From the NCBI GenBank assembly GCA_023105745.1, contig JALGQZ010000002.1:46102497-46166496 (forward strand): a DNA stretch of 64,000 bases, written 5' to 3'. Positions within the stretch are counted from its first letter, which is position 1. The number at the start of each line of letters is the position of its first letter. The stretch is from Austropuccinia psidii (taxonomy: Eukaryota > Basidiomycota > Pucciniomycetes > Pucciniales > Sphaerophragmiaceae). Position numbers and translations under genes: made by a program. This document shows positions 36,601 through 48,699 of the stretch, piece after piece. A model generated the notes under the pieces. It worked only from the letters and a program-made list of their open reading frames with translations, was not told the DNA's origin and searched no databases.

Positions 36601-39600
36601 CTGAATATCTAAATGAAATCAGACAGATACCCCATTATTTAGATAAACTGGATAAATCCAAATACATTACTGAAATGTATTGTATGAAGGGCTTTCACCA
36701 AGATAGATTCAAAACAAAATCCATGAAACAACTCAGAATAATATTAAATATGGGTATATATGAGTACACAAGAATTCCATTTGAATAAAAAATTCATTGG
36801 CCTGCTCTGAGAGGATGATGGGTACCAAACTTCAAAAAGAAATGCTGGAAGTTTGGATGGTAGTATATATAGATGATCTTATCCTTTACTTAGAGACATG
36901 GGAAGACCATCTGCAATGCATAGACAGAGTCTTAAGTAAATGCACTCCCATCCATCCAGATATCTCTTTGAAGAAGTGCAACTTTGGCCAACATGAACTG
37001 TTAGAACTAGAACACAAAGTCCCAGGTCTACTATTGGCCATAGACCAGAGTAAAGTAGCATTAGTACTGCATAAATCAGTACCAAATAAAACCAAAGGAA
37101 TGTAATTTTTCTTATGATTGTCTGGCTATTACAGAAACCAAATCAAAAACATTGCAGACATAACTATTAGCCTCAACAAATTATGTAGAGAGGATGTAGT
37201 TCTTGATATAATCAAAGAAAGGAGGGATGAATATCAGAGGATAAAACATGAATTCACCAATGAACTTGTATTTATGTTAAATGGCTTTGAACTTATGTCA
37301 AATTTGTGTATAGATGAAGCCTGCAGTCAAGGACCAAGGTCAGACCTACAGCAGAGACAAATTGTAGATGGTGAACAAAAGGAAGTTTTCATCTGTTATA
37401 TATCTAGGAAGCTGAAAAATTCAGAAGTTAGATATGGGAAAACACAAACAGAATTCCTTTTTCTAGTAGGGGCATTAGAAAAACTCCACTATTACCTGGA
37501 GGGCTCAGTCTTTAAATTTTAAATAGACTGCAAAGCCCTCAAAGTCTTACAAAATGTGAAAAAAAGAATCGGGAAAAGATGAGGTGTCAAAAAGCCATCC
37601 AAGAGGATAGAGGTAATCTGAAAATAATATATAAAGAGGGAAAAAGCCACACCAATTCAGATGGTGTCAGTATATTGCTATTAGATAATTTCCAAAGTAA
37701 CCCAGCTCTTGTTCCAGAGAAGACACAAAAAATACTTATCTAATTCCTGGAAGTGGATAGGAGGAGGAACTTCAGATTCTTAGAGTGGGAACCAGAAGGT
37801 GACACTCAAGATTATGAAAATATTACCCAATTGAAGAAAGAAACTCCCATTTGGGGATAGACTCCTCAGAGCTCCATACTAAGCTCTTTCATCAAGTTCA
37901 AAAATAATATGCTAAAAATAAACCATACAGCACATTAATGTCACTCCTGAAGCAGAAATACAGGATCCTAGATGAGAAATTTCAGCTAGAAGAACCTTGG
38001 ATCAGGGACTATAACAATAATGAGTTTTTTCTTATAGATGGTCTCCTAAACCAGATAGAGAAGCACACCAGCTCCCTAATAGTGATTGACAGAGATCATA
38101 TCACACTTTTTCTTCAAGAATTCCATGATTTACCATATATGAGACAGAAGAAAATAAAGGGTATAAAGAATAGCTTCTTGGCCTTGGTTGAAACAAGCAT
38201 TGAGTGAGTAAATCAATACCTGTTACATATTTAAGAACAAAAACAGAAAAAATGGGAAGAAATATGGACTACTTCAACAATTAGAAGAGCCCAAAAGCCC
38301 AGGAGAGATAATCTACATGGACTAAATAACAGGACTTGTCCCAGGTGGAAAGGATAACTACAATTCCTTCTGAGTCATTATGAATATACTTAGCAAGAGT
38401 GTTAGATGCATGCCATGTCATAAAAAAGATGCAACTATGGAACAAATAAAATTATAGAAACCTTTGGAGTACCCAAAATAATAATCAGTGATAGGGACCC
38501 CAAATCGACTTCAGAATTTTGGAAAATTATCTATGATATTCTTGAGACCAATCTTGCAATCTCCAAAGCTTACCATCCACAAACAGATGGCCTAGCTGTA
38601 AGGATTAGCCAAATGATGGAAGATATAATAAGATGGGTTTTTGCATATGGAATGGAGAATAAATACTGTGAATGATACTCCAATGACTGAATCACACTTC
38701 TACCAGCTATCCAACTGGCTTACAATAACAGCCAAAAATTGACCACAGGGAAATCACCATCTCTAATAGAGAAAGGGCGGAACCCCTTATTACCGGTGAA
38801 TCACCTGAAGAAAAACTTTCTACCCAAAGACATCAATGAAATGTGAAAAGGGGCATTTGATACAGCAAAAAAATGCATAGCTGAAGAAAAGGATTACAAA
38901 AACAAAAAATATGACAAGTGTCATAGTGCAAGGTTTGTCTATAAAAATTTTGATATTAGTAACAAATATCAAGAGTCCTATGACTTTCCTCAGTAGAAAA
39001 AAAATATAATTAAATATTTTAGCCACAAATTCATATAATTATTTAAAATAATTATATAAAAAACAAATTTAACTATTATTAAATAATTATTAATAGAAGA
39101 ATCTTTATTATTATTCTATTATTATTATAGTCACTGACAGTTCCAATGATGAGAATTTAAAAAGCTTGTAATGAGACAATTATACATGGAAAATACTAAT
39201 ACTTAACCAATATCACACACACTGTGCAGAAATATATCTTATAGAAAAATTCTATATAAAAAAGATATAGAATTTTAGAGAAAACTTGCTGAAAATATTT
39301 ATTTAATACAACAAGTAAAACAACAACAGTTACTATATTAAATAATGCTATAAATCAAAAAATTCCAAAAATCAATGTTTTAAAAGATAAAACAACTTTT
39401 TATGATAGAAAAATAAGATTTAAGAGTTTTTAAGAGGAACTTGTGGATCTTAAAAGATATTTTAAGACAATGATTTCATATAATAACATGTATTATTGGT
39501 GATTAAAACAATAGTCTAACTTCTATGATTTAAATACTCTACTTTAAGATTAATAAAGAATAAAATACTTAAGAAATGTTTCAATAATAAGATTTTATGT

Positions 39601-41399
39601 CTAATAAACCTTTACCTGTTTAAATGTCTAGTATGATTGGAATGATAATTGGTTATTGGCAAAAACAGTGATGTTAAGAATCTTTATATGCCTTCAGAGA
39701 AACTAGAATTATTCATAATGGATATATAGGGAGTGCTAAGGTCAAAACAGAAAAACAATGTTCAAAAATAAGGTTCTATAATTAAGGTAACTTATCTGTA
39801 ATTCCAATTTAAAGTTACCAGTGTTATTCTTAACTCCAAGTAGCTTTCATTCTCTTTTGGATTAATGATTCTAAGCTCAAATATAAATTAAGTTTATTTA
39901 TATTACATTTCATCACATGAAAGTCTTAGAATTAAAGTTTAAAGAAGAACTCTCTTAAACTGAATTTTCAATTCATTTATAGAGAAATCTTAATTTTCAT
40001 CAAAAAGAATTAAAAAAGTTAGTTTTAAGGCTAATTAACAGTTAAACCTGTTTATAAAAGATCCTTATAATTAAATCTATACACAGAAAAATTTAAATTG
40101 TAAGTGGTGTGGAATATTCAAGTAAATCCATTAAGAATTGGATTTTTAACAAAATTTTGAGATTATTGCTATTTTTCCATGTAAAATAGCAATATTGGGA
40201 TCTACCCTTTGGAAGCTTGTGATTCCTGTCAAAACTGGGATAAAGCCAGTTGAAACTTTAAGGTTGGATAAAGGTCTGATTTCAAAGCTTAAATAAGGTT
40301 AAAAATCCTCCAATACAGGTGTAAAGCCTTGATTGAGACCTTGCAGATCACAAAAGTTGGGTACCCCAGCTCTATTTGGTATTTTTCCTTTGTCCCACCT
40401 TTCTGCATGGATTTTGCTCTTTCATTTATTTAAAGACATACTATGGCCTTAAACCCTTTCAAATTGAGATCACACAGGATTTAAATTCTGTATGCCAAAT
40501 ACTTAGCCAATTTAGTAAATATACACAACACCTCAATTTTAACTAAAGTTTTTGTAAGTTTGCATAAACCTTATGCAGCTTTAAATTCAAGCTTATTTAA
40601 GATTAAATCTAACAAATTTGAATTTTTTTTTAAAAGTTGCAATTGTACTGTGATATTCTCAAATATTCTAATAACATAACAAATATCCAATTTTGGGTAT
40701 AGCAATATATGGTTTTACCCTAGGTTATTTTTGGTATAGAATCCAAAAATTGCATAATATGGTTATAACTTTGTTTATCCAGAATAGAGTTATGTTTAAT
40801 TTTTGCTATTTTTTGTTTTGAATTAAATTTATAGGTTTTTTTAAGACTAAATTAACTGTATAAAACGTTATTTGTGGCCTTATGGGTATGTCATACATAT
40901 ATCACATGCTCACACATAGAGAACCTGAATTTAAGGAGGGGTACCAGGTTCTGGTATCTACTTCACATTTCAATAACCTCAAAAGCCCTAAGAGAGTGAG
41001 ATACTAATTCTTAGGAATCTTCAATATCACAAGGTTGATAGGGGAAAATGTAGTGGAGGTTGATTTACTGAGGAATTTTCCACAAAGAACTCAGTTTTCC
41101 CAGTAAGCCTGATAAGAGCCTACTACAAGACTGGAGAGGAAAATTTTACTTCTAGAATAAAAACTATCATTCCAAAGGACATAGTGGAATTTGAGGACTC
41201 ACCTGGACCAGTGAATAAAATCATCAAGTCTGGGAAGATCAGAATAAATAGCAAAGACCATAGAAAATACCTTGTGAGGTGCAGGAACAAGACAGCTGAC
41301 AAAGATGAATGGTTAATAGAAGAAGCAATAAAAAATGGGAGCCTTCACTTTATAATATTCAGAGCCTATAGGAGGACTGTAAAGTCACATCAACTATGA
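36582..41399 (+). pseudogene. Element C RT, RNase H, integrase, chromodomain (interrupted)
   Basis: RT is visible at 36582-37105 with an intact YIDD box at 36866-36877. RNase H lies at 37118-37522 (DEACSQGP, VGALEKLHYYLEG). Integrase runs from about 38060 to 38800: HHCC remnants, the first Asp near 38320, IISDRDPK near 38490, and the catalytic Glu changed to Val at 38598-38600. A 1988-bp LTR then interrupts the gene (38927-40914). It resumes at 40915 (GYQVLVS) and ends with a chromodomain (RKYLVRCRNKTADKDEWLIE) at 41184-41396. Frames change several times. Confidence 0.85.
38927..40914 (-). repeat. Solo LTR of the A/B family nested in element C pol (1988 bp)
   Basis: In plus orientation it starts TGCAAGGTTTG and ends ATGCTCACA, matching element B's LTR ends. 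It is flanked by the 5-bp duplication CATAG (38922-38926 and 40915-40919). Removing it and one CATAG rejoins the post-integrase coding sequence of element C. Confidence 0.9.
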
Positions 41400-41404
41400 G
41401 CCTT

Positions 41405-41420
41405 TTTTAGAGGAAGGGTA
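41405..41420 (+). other. Polypurine tract of element C
   Basis: TTTTTAGAGGAAGGGTA lies directly before the LTR start. Element D has TTTTTTAGAGGGAGGGTA at the equivalent place. Confidence 0.75.
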
Positions 41421-44206
41421 TGTCAGCCTGTGACTCAAAACAGAGCACACGCATGACATCAAAATACCATAAAGCAATGGTAGGGCAAAATTGCTACTAA
41501 AAAGAAGCCTGAGAAAAACATATCTCATAAAGGAATTTAAAAGAAAGAGAAAAGTAACTCCTTTCCAAATATTCAGCTCTCACAACCATAGGACAAGGAA
41601 GGACAAAGTATTTCCAGCTAAAAAGAAGAAGTGAGCATAAAACTTAATTTTCACCTCTCATATAAAATATAGAGGAAGAGCCAGAAGCCAATAAAATGGG
41701 TATTCAATTTAATCTCTCAGTAAAAGCTATTAAATGGGGATTACCAAAATAATTCTAGCATCAAGAATACAAAAGCTATGGCCAAATACAAGCCAGATAA
41801 GTGTGAACAAAATATTGACCTCTAATATAACCTCTACAGCTTTAGTGTGGGATACCCAAAGTGGGGCCTTTCTAGAAGGAGGAAAATCTGATATAATTAC
41901 TGGTACTATTCATATTCTGGAACCACCTCTAGAACAAAATTTATTGAAAGATGACAGCTCAACACAGGTTTGAGCAAAAACCAAAATTCCAAGAATGGAA
42001 TTTAAAGCCTGTATAAATTTGCCATGTTTAATGTGAGGCATAAAAAACAATTATACACTGTGTAGAACTAATAAAGAGCTACAAAATGAACCCCTTTTGA
42101 GCCCTCTATATGCAAAACTGCCAAAGCAATGGAAGGTATAAGGTAAAAATACTACAATATTGGAAAAAAACCAATCCTGTGGGATACTATTCCACAACTA
42201 TCAATATGAGGTTTCAAAATTACCAAAAAGATTTTTTAAACTTCAATATCTCATAGTATGACTGATATGAGGTCCACTGGTGTGTGCTTTAAAACTTTCG
42301 CTACACTTAGCCTGTCTGAGAACACCTGGGAGGACCCTGTATTGGGGAGAAGAGACCATATGTGATTTCAAAACCACATCTGAGCCCAATAAAGTGAATA
42401 AAAGGCTGTGTAAACCCCAGGTCTAACCTTGAGAGTGAAACAATCTTCACTCTTTCTGTCAGACTGAGTCTATGAAGAGGTAATAATAACAGTATTTAAA
42501 ACCTAAACTATGACTGTGACAAGGATAATAATGATAAAAAAGGTTTTTGAAGAGAATATAAGGGCTTTACAAAAAGGATTTAGTGGTGGTGAGTGCTGTT
42601 GAAAACCCTGGGTGCAGCTTTAACAATTGGATTAAGATAATAAAGTCTACAATAATTAAGATTATGTTTTATACCTGATTATTTCCAAGAGTATAAATGT
42701 TTTGGACAGTTATACTACATAAGAATTCAGGAGCAGGATGGGGATTCCTTTTTTGTGCAGAAAAAGGTCCCTTTTTATCCTGAAATTGGGTGAAGAGGTC
42801 CTCTAGACCATTTCACTTAGGTGAGGTGAAGATTTTTCACTTAAAAGTACTGGCTTGTGGTTTCCACAAGGCCTGTATACTCTGTATTGGGCTCAGATGT
42901 GGCTTTGAAATCAAATCTGGGAAGGTTTCACCAATACAGGGTGAATATTTTCATCTGGAGACCACACAGCCCTCTTGTGACATGTATTATGTGTAGAATG
43001 CTGTACAGAACCTGTATGGGACCCCATTATTGAATTAACTATGAGGTATTTAAGTAGAAACATGCTTCTTCATCTGTTTGACACCTCATAATCATGGTTA
43101 TGGGATATTATCCCACAGTAAGGCTGTATTGGTCTGACTGTGGGATTTTAACCTTAAAACTGCCATAACTTTGTCAGTTTCGAAGTCATTGAGCTCAAAG
43201 TTGGTTCATTGTGTATCCCTGAATGGTACCTTATTTAGTATGGCAAACATTAAACATGGCAAAGCTATGCCATGTACAAGTTTTGTTGTCCATATGCATG
43301 ATTTTCTCAAAATATGTATGGAGCTTGTTTGACCAAAAATGTTTGTTCTAGATGTGACATGGGGAAATGAATGGAACCATCAGATAACCCTGACTGTGAT
43401 ATTTCGAAAAAGACCCCACTTTAAGTTTCTCACACTAAAACTGTAGAAGTTAGATGAGAGGTGAATATTTTATTCACCCTTGTTTGACCTTATTTTTGCC
43501 ATAAATCCTGTAGTTTCGATGTTGGTTAAATTTTACTAGTACCATTGGATAGCCCTTACAAAGAGCTTTAATCTAAATATTCAGTTGTTGGGGCTAAGCG
43601 TTCTCCTCTGGATTTCAGCTGAGAGGTGAAAATTAAGGTTTATGCTCAGCAACAACTTTGAGCAGTAATAACTTTGTTATTCTTTTTCCTATGATGATGG
43701 GACTTTTATTTTTGGAAAAAGGTGAGTTTCCTATTTCTTTTGATAACTTTTGACCTGGGGTTTCTCAGCTCCATGTTTTGGTGGTATCTTAGCTTTACCA
43801 TTGGTTTATGGTATTCAGCTGTCATGCTTGTGCTCTGGGTTTGAGTCACAGGCTGACACTTTCTACCTGGTAAGGACCAGACATCCCTCCACCCACATTT
43901 CAAGATAAAAAGGTACCTTACTCTTCCCCAAAGTGGAATCCCCATCCTTCTCTCAAATTACTATGTAGTAATACTGTTAAAAACAATAGTACTGTTGTCA
44001 AAAATTCATGTTATAATTAGAATTACAGCTACCGCGGTATTTATTTTAATTAATAAATTAATGAAAACTGCACCACAGGTATTAAGCAGAATTCACCATC
44101 ACTATCCATATTTTAAAATACTTATGGTCTCTAAAATAACTTTAATTAATATTTCAAACTCATAGTTCTAGCTCTCTAACTACTATTACATACAGTCAAC
44201 TTGATA
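41421..44206 (+). repeat. 3' LTR of element C, split by a nested LTR (41421-42456 and 43864-44206)
   Basis: The first part begins TGTCAGCCTG and runs to CACTCTTTC. The second resumes at TACCTGGTAAGGACC and ends CTTGATA at 44206. The intervening 42457-43858 is a reverse-oriented LTR of the same family. Unusually, a primer-binding-site-like TGGGGGACTGGCC follows the end at about 44210. Confidence 0.85.
42457..43858 (-). repeat. Solo LTR of the C/D family nested in element C's 3' LTR (1402 bp)
   Basis: The ends are perfect 6-bp inverted repeats (TGTCAG at 42457, CTGACA at 43858), flanked by the 5-bp duplication CTTTC (42452-42456 and 43859-43863). This copy defines the exact LTR ends of the family. 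Confidence 0.92.
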
Positions 44207-44245
44207 TTATGGGGGACTGGCCATTCTCTTTGAGACTATTTACAA

Positions 44246-44706
44246 CAATGCTTTGGGGAAAAGAGACCAGGTGTGGTTTACAAACACCATCTGAGCCCAA
44301 CACATTGCATAAAAGGCTGTGCAAGCCACAAGCCAACCCTTTAGAGTGAAAAAAGCTTCACTATTTATATGTGGTAAAGACCAAAAATCCCTCCACACAC
44401 TTTTAAAGATACAAAGGTACCTTCCTCTTCTCAAAGGGAAATACACATCCTGATCCTTAATTCCTTTTTAGTAATATTGTTGAAAAAAATAGTACTGTTT
44501 GAGAATGATCCTGTTATAATTTGAATTATAATTATTGTAGTATTAATTATAATTAATTAATTTTTAAACACTGCACCAGATGTTTAAGAAGTATTTGACA
44601 TTACTATCCATATCATAAAACCTTTATAATCTCTGGAATTACTTTGATTACCATGTTACACCCATAGTTATAGTCTTTCAGCTACTATCAAATAAAGTCA
44701 TCCTGA
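44246..44706 (+). repeat. C/D-family LTR 3' fragment in tandem behind element C
   Basis: From CTTTGGGGAAAAGAGACC to about CATCCTGAAG it matches the last ~460 bases of the family LTR. It follows about 40 bases of primer-binding-site and leader sequence after 44206, giving an LTR, short internal stub, partial LTR order. Confidence 0.75.
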
Positions 44707-44740
44707 AGCTTGAGACACTGTTTTATATTAATTGTATAAT

Positions 44741-46300
44741 TTATGAACAACTCCTCCCCAATCTGTGGGTAAACGTTTCCCAACTTGAAACATTTTCAGG
44801 AATGGTTTCCCTGTAGCCAGGCAGATAAATGATTGATAAACAAAATTCAGCCCAATGGGCTTGATGGCAAGTTAGAATATTAGAGGACATAGAATATCTT
44901 AAGGAAGAGTGATTGGTGAAGACTTCAGACAAATGAGAAGGAGAAAGAAGCAAAGCCTTCCAGTCCTAGAGGGCCCAAATTATTCCAAGGGGTTCCTTTG
45001 AATGAATTTCATAATTGGGTTCTTCTGGAATGTGCTTTCAGCTATCAAATGAAATTGGATGTTTCCTTGGGCCAGGTCCCTGACTAAATACATAACCCAA
45101 AGCATAAGTTGCTGCATTGGTCTCCACAATAGTGGGTAGAAATGGATTGAAATGAGAGAGGATTGGGAATGTGGTGAGAGCCTATTTTCATTGGTGGAAA
45201 TGGCTTAGAGCTTCCTCCTTGAGGGGGAAAACTGAATCTTTCTTAAGAATATTGGTAAGTGAACTGATTGTCTTTAAATAATTATTAATGAAATGGGGGT
45301 ATAAGCTGGCAAAGCCAAGGAACAATTGAAGAGCGTTGGGGTTTCTTGGGAGTGTTGATGAGTAACGTTGCTAGATATTTGACTGGTCCTTGTTGAGACC
45401 TTCAGAAGAAACAATGTAAACTAAATATTAAACCCTTGAAGCATAAAAGAGTCACTTTGAGGGCTTAGAAAAGAAGTTCTTGGCTCTGAGTCTAACAATA
45501 ACAGTGGATTCATGAGTGAGAGGTCATTACTCAGACTTTTAAAGTGCAAAATATCATCCAAAGAAACAACTAAATAAATATCAAGAATATTGGAGAAAAT
45601 ATCATTGAAAAGGTTTTGAAGAGTCAGGAGTATTATTGAGCCCAACTGGCATAACAAAGTACTAATAACTTCCATATTTGGCTCTCAAAGCTTTCAGGTG
45701 TTTATTACCCTCCTTGATTCTGATCAGGTTATATACACCACAAATATCAAGCTTGGAGAAGTGGAAGAACCCTTAAAAACAGTGAGAAGCTTATTCCTAG
45801 GAGGAAAAGTATAGTTTTTCTTCCTAGTGACAGCATTGAGTTTGTGGTAATCAACAAAAAAATGGAGGCCACCATCCTTCTTTTTGAAGAAGATGACAGG
45901 TTCTCCTGTAAAATAGAAATTTGGCCATTTTAAAACTTTCTCTACATTCTCTTAAATGTAGGCCCTGAGTGTCTCTGACTGTTGGTTTTATAAATAGTAT
46001 ATGACCCCAGCTAGAAGTAGAAAACTCTCAAATTAAATATTATTATCATGGGTGTTGTGGGAAGGAATTTTCTCTTCTTTCACCTTGGATAATACATAAA
46101 AATAGTGGTTTGAAGAAGAAGGAACAACCTTCCTCATGGATTAAATTTTTTCTGGTTCTTCATCTTTATCCCCAACTCCTCCAGGGAGTTGCAAGAAGAT
46201 GAAAGGGGAATGTCCCCATTCCCATGGGATAAATGAAGTGATTATAGAGAATTATCTTCTCTGACTTATTTTATCTCTTTTAAGACTTCATTTCTTGAGG
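44741..46300 (-). pseudogene. RT/RNase H of a second Ty3 lineage (Tf/sushi-like), element F
   Basis: On the minus strand: a segment near 46060-45900 with VLSKVKEEKIPSHN and PVIFFKKKDGG, then FVDYHKLNAVTRK, VYNLIRIKEG and LRAKYGSY, all standard Ty3 RT blocks in order. The active site near 45553-45564 reads SLDD in place of YLDD. RNase H remnants follow (VFTNHSSLRY, CHQAHWAEF, YLPGYRETIPE; 44953-44741). Wording differs clearly from elements A-E, so this is a separate family. Many stops are present. No LTRs or integrase were found for it. Confidence 0.75.
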
Positions 46301-48030
46301 ATATTAGGGGCTTAGAGTAGTTTATGGAATGTGAATATGATAAAATTGAAGACAATAAAATATGGAAAGCTTGAATTCAAATAAAATCAGTATCTTGATA
46401 TAAAGCAATTAATATTGATGATTTAAATAAATCAATCTTTAGTAAATCCAGCAAATCAAATGAATTCATGAGGAAAAAAACAATCAATGAATAAAATCAA
46501 ACCAATGATATCTTCAGGTAAAACAATTTATTGAAGTCAAAATCAATTTTATATCAAATAAATCAAGTGAAGTACAAATCAAATGAAATCTTTCTGATAA
46601 TAAAGCTTCTTGATGAGAATATCAAATTTTAATCTTGATGAATGAAGATTATGGATGAAATAAGTTTCATGACCAATTGGAAAAATCAAAATTCATCTGT
46701 GACCTGAAAAGGAAATTGAATGGGATGACAAAACTAGAAATTTAGAGCCAAACAATTTTTGAAAAAACAAGAATTTGATGAAGATTGAAAGGAACTATTG
46801 AGTAGGAACTCAATTTTTGAGAATAACACAATCATTGAAAATTTAGATTATTGAAGAAAAAGTAATTAAAATCACAAAATTGCCATAATTGATGAATTAA
46901 TACTTCTGAAAATAAAAAATGAAGGTGAAGGCATGAAAAAATAAATAATGAGCTAAATAATTCAATGTCACAGGGGATCTTAATAAAAACAAGAGTGTCC
47001 TGGAAATCATCAATGAGGGAAATCACTTGGAATACTACAAAGAACTAAATAATCAAGAAAAGTAATATATTTCTTTAACAAGGAACATGCAAGTACAAGA
47101 TGAGATAAACTTAAGAAGGAAATCCAATGGCTAAAGAGTAGGCCAAGTCAGTCCTTTATCACTGTTTTAACCTTCCAGAAAGAACAATTGAATTAGTAAA
47201 GCATATTACTACTAATATCCACTGACTGGAAAGGAAAGGGTTGCAAATGACTGAATTAAGCATATTTGTATTACCTATCAAGATGATAATAAAATCAAGA
47301 TAAATGTAAATACAGTAGAACAATGAACTGGGGAAAGCTCCTCAGGGGGAAAGAGTGGCAAGTATATGTGAGGAGTTGACAAACTGATCCTTTTAGGTTG
47401 AACCCCAGATTCATTGAGTGATTTGGGAGATATGCCTTGTCAATCTTGGGAAATAAACCAGGTTAATTGAAAATCCACAGTATTGAATTGACCCAAAAGG
47501 TCAAATTCCATATATATTGCTTTACTGCAGTATGTATGGATTAATTGAGTTGTCCAGGGAGACAATACAGCTTTGATACCTTGACAACTTTTGTGAATAA
47601 CTTCCTTTTCAATATCCTTTGAGGAGATAATTCATAATTGAAACTCTCAACAAATAAATGAGCCAGGTGATTAGTGGCCTGAAATTACCTTCTTGAAGTC
47701 CTGCTCACTTCCCCCATGGATTACAAAATGATGTCCTTGAATCCTTCCTTTGAAACTGCTTTGAGGATTGGTGAATTCTTTTTTTTCATATGGAAGAATT
47801 GTGCCTTGAAATGGCCAAAATTAAATTTCTGAGGGAAAATTAAGCTTAATTGTGTATAAGGCCATATATAGCACTTGATGATATCCTGCATTAATCTTGT
47901 CCAAAGGTTTGGTAAGCTCATTTGGCCAGATTGAGAATTTGTGTCCCTCTGAAGACTCCAAGGCTGCCAATGGTTAATATAAGGGGTCTATGAGGCTTTA
48001 TGGCACATTTAGCCATGAATTGGGCATAGG
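46301..48030. other. AT-rich region, nothing assignable
   Basis: From about 46370 to 46680 the sequence is simple, with many AAATCAA/AATCAAA steps. From about 47140 to 47950 the minus strand reads as coding-like pieces (for example 47921-47721). By position this could be decayed gag of element F, but no zinc knuckle or capsid motif was seen. Confidence 0.4.
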
Positions 48031-48400
48031 GAATGGAATATGGCCCCCCTTTTCCTCATTTAAATTAGGCCAAAAGGGGCCTGAAAGGGCCTACTGGCTG
48101 TTGGCTGTGGCTTACAGACCATCTGGCCCTTGGGAAATAGAGGCCATAGGGGAGGTAAAATGGCCCAAAACTTCCATAATCAAAAGGGTATGTCCAAGAG
48201 GCCTGGGGTTGGATAAAGGGACCATAAGGCCCTTAAGGCCCAAATGAAGAATAATTTACTTGTGGCCATTGATGATGGTGGAGGCCCAGGAGGGCCAAAG
48301 GCAAGGATTTGGTCTATGGGGCCAGACTACACAGATCAAGTGGGAATGACCCAGGGGGCACAGAGTACAAGAGTGGCCTATTTTGCATGAAATAATAACT
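48031..48400. other. GGCC-rich tract
   Basis: About fifteen GGCC tetramers occur in ~350 bases (for example AGGCCCTTAAGGCCC near 48230) in an otherwise AT-rich window. A plus-strand frame (47990-48247) runs through it without recognisable motifs. Function unknown. Confidence 0.6.
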
Positions 48401-48699
48401 ATGGCAAATTTCCCACAATATGGTTAGGATGGAGAATTGCCATAAATGCATCTATTGGAGGGGCATTTTGCATGGTTGTGAAAATAAACTATTTCAAGAG
48501 GTACCTTCCATGAAAAAAAAGAGATGTTCTTTTTGCCTAAGCAATATGTGTTCCCACAAATTATTTCATCAGAATTTTGTAACACCCAGAAAAAGGACCT
48601 ATACAAGGATTTATATTTATTTTATCTTCTATAAATACCTTAGAAGGATATGTAGTATGAAAATTTGACCCTCCTACTTGTAACAGATTCTGAATGTAT

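Larger units (their letters stand above)
31252..44206 (+). mobile_element. Ty3/gypsy element C, with both LTRs and two nested solo LTRs
   Basis: Order: 5' LTR (31252-32629), primer binding site (32633 on), leader region, gag-pol (33596-41399), polypurine tract (about 41405-41420), 3' LTR (41421-44206). An A/B-family solo LTR (38927-40914) interrupts pol after the integrase, and a C/D-family solo LTR (42457-43858) interrupts the 3' LTR. Removing both restores a continuous element of about 9.6 kb. Numerous stops and frame changes show it is old. The C/D-type sequence matches element D throughout. Confidence 0.85.

Noticed and set aside
46370..46680. AAATCAA-rich stretch as a CRISPR-like or satellite array
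   Set aside because: Spacing is irregular and the words are short. Simple AT-rich drift explains it.
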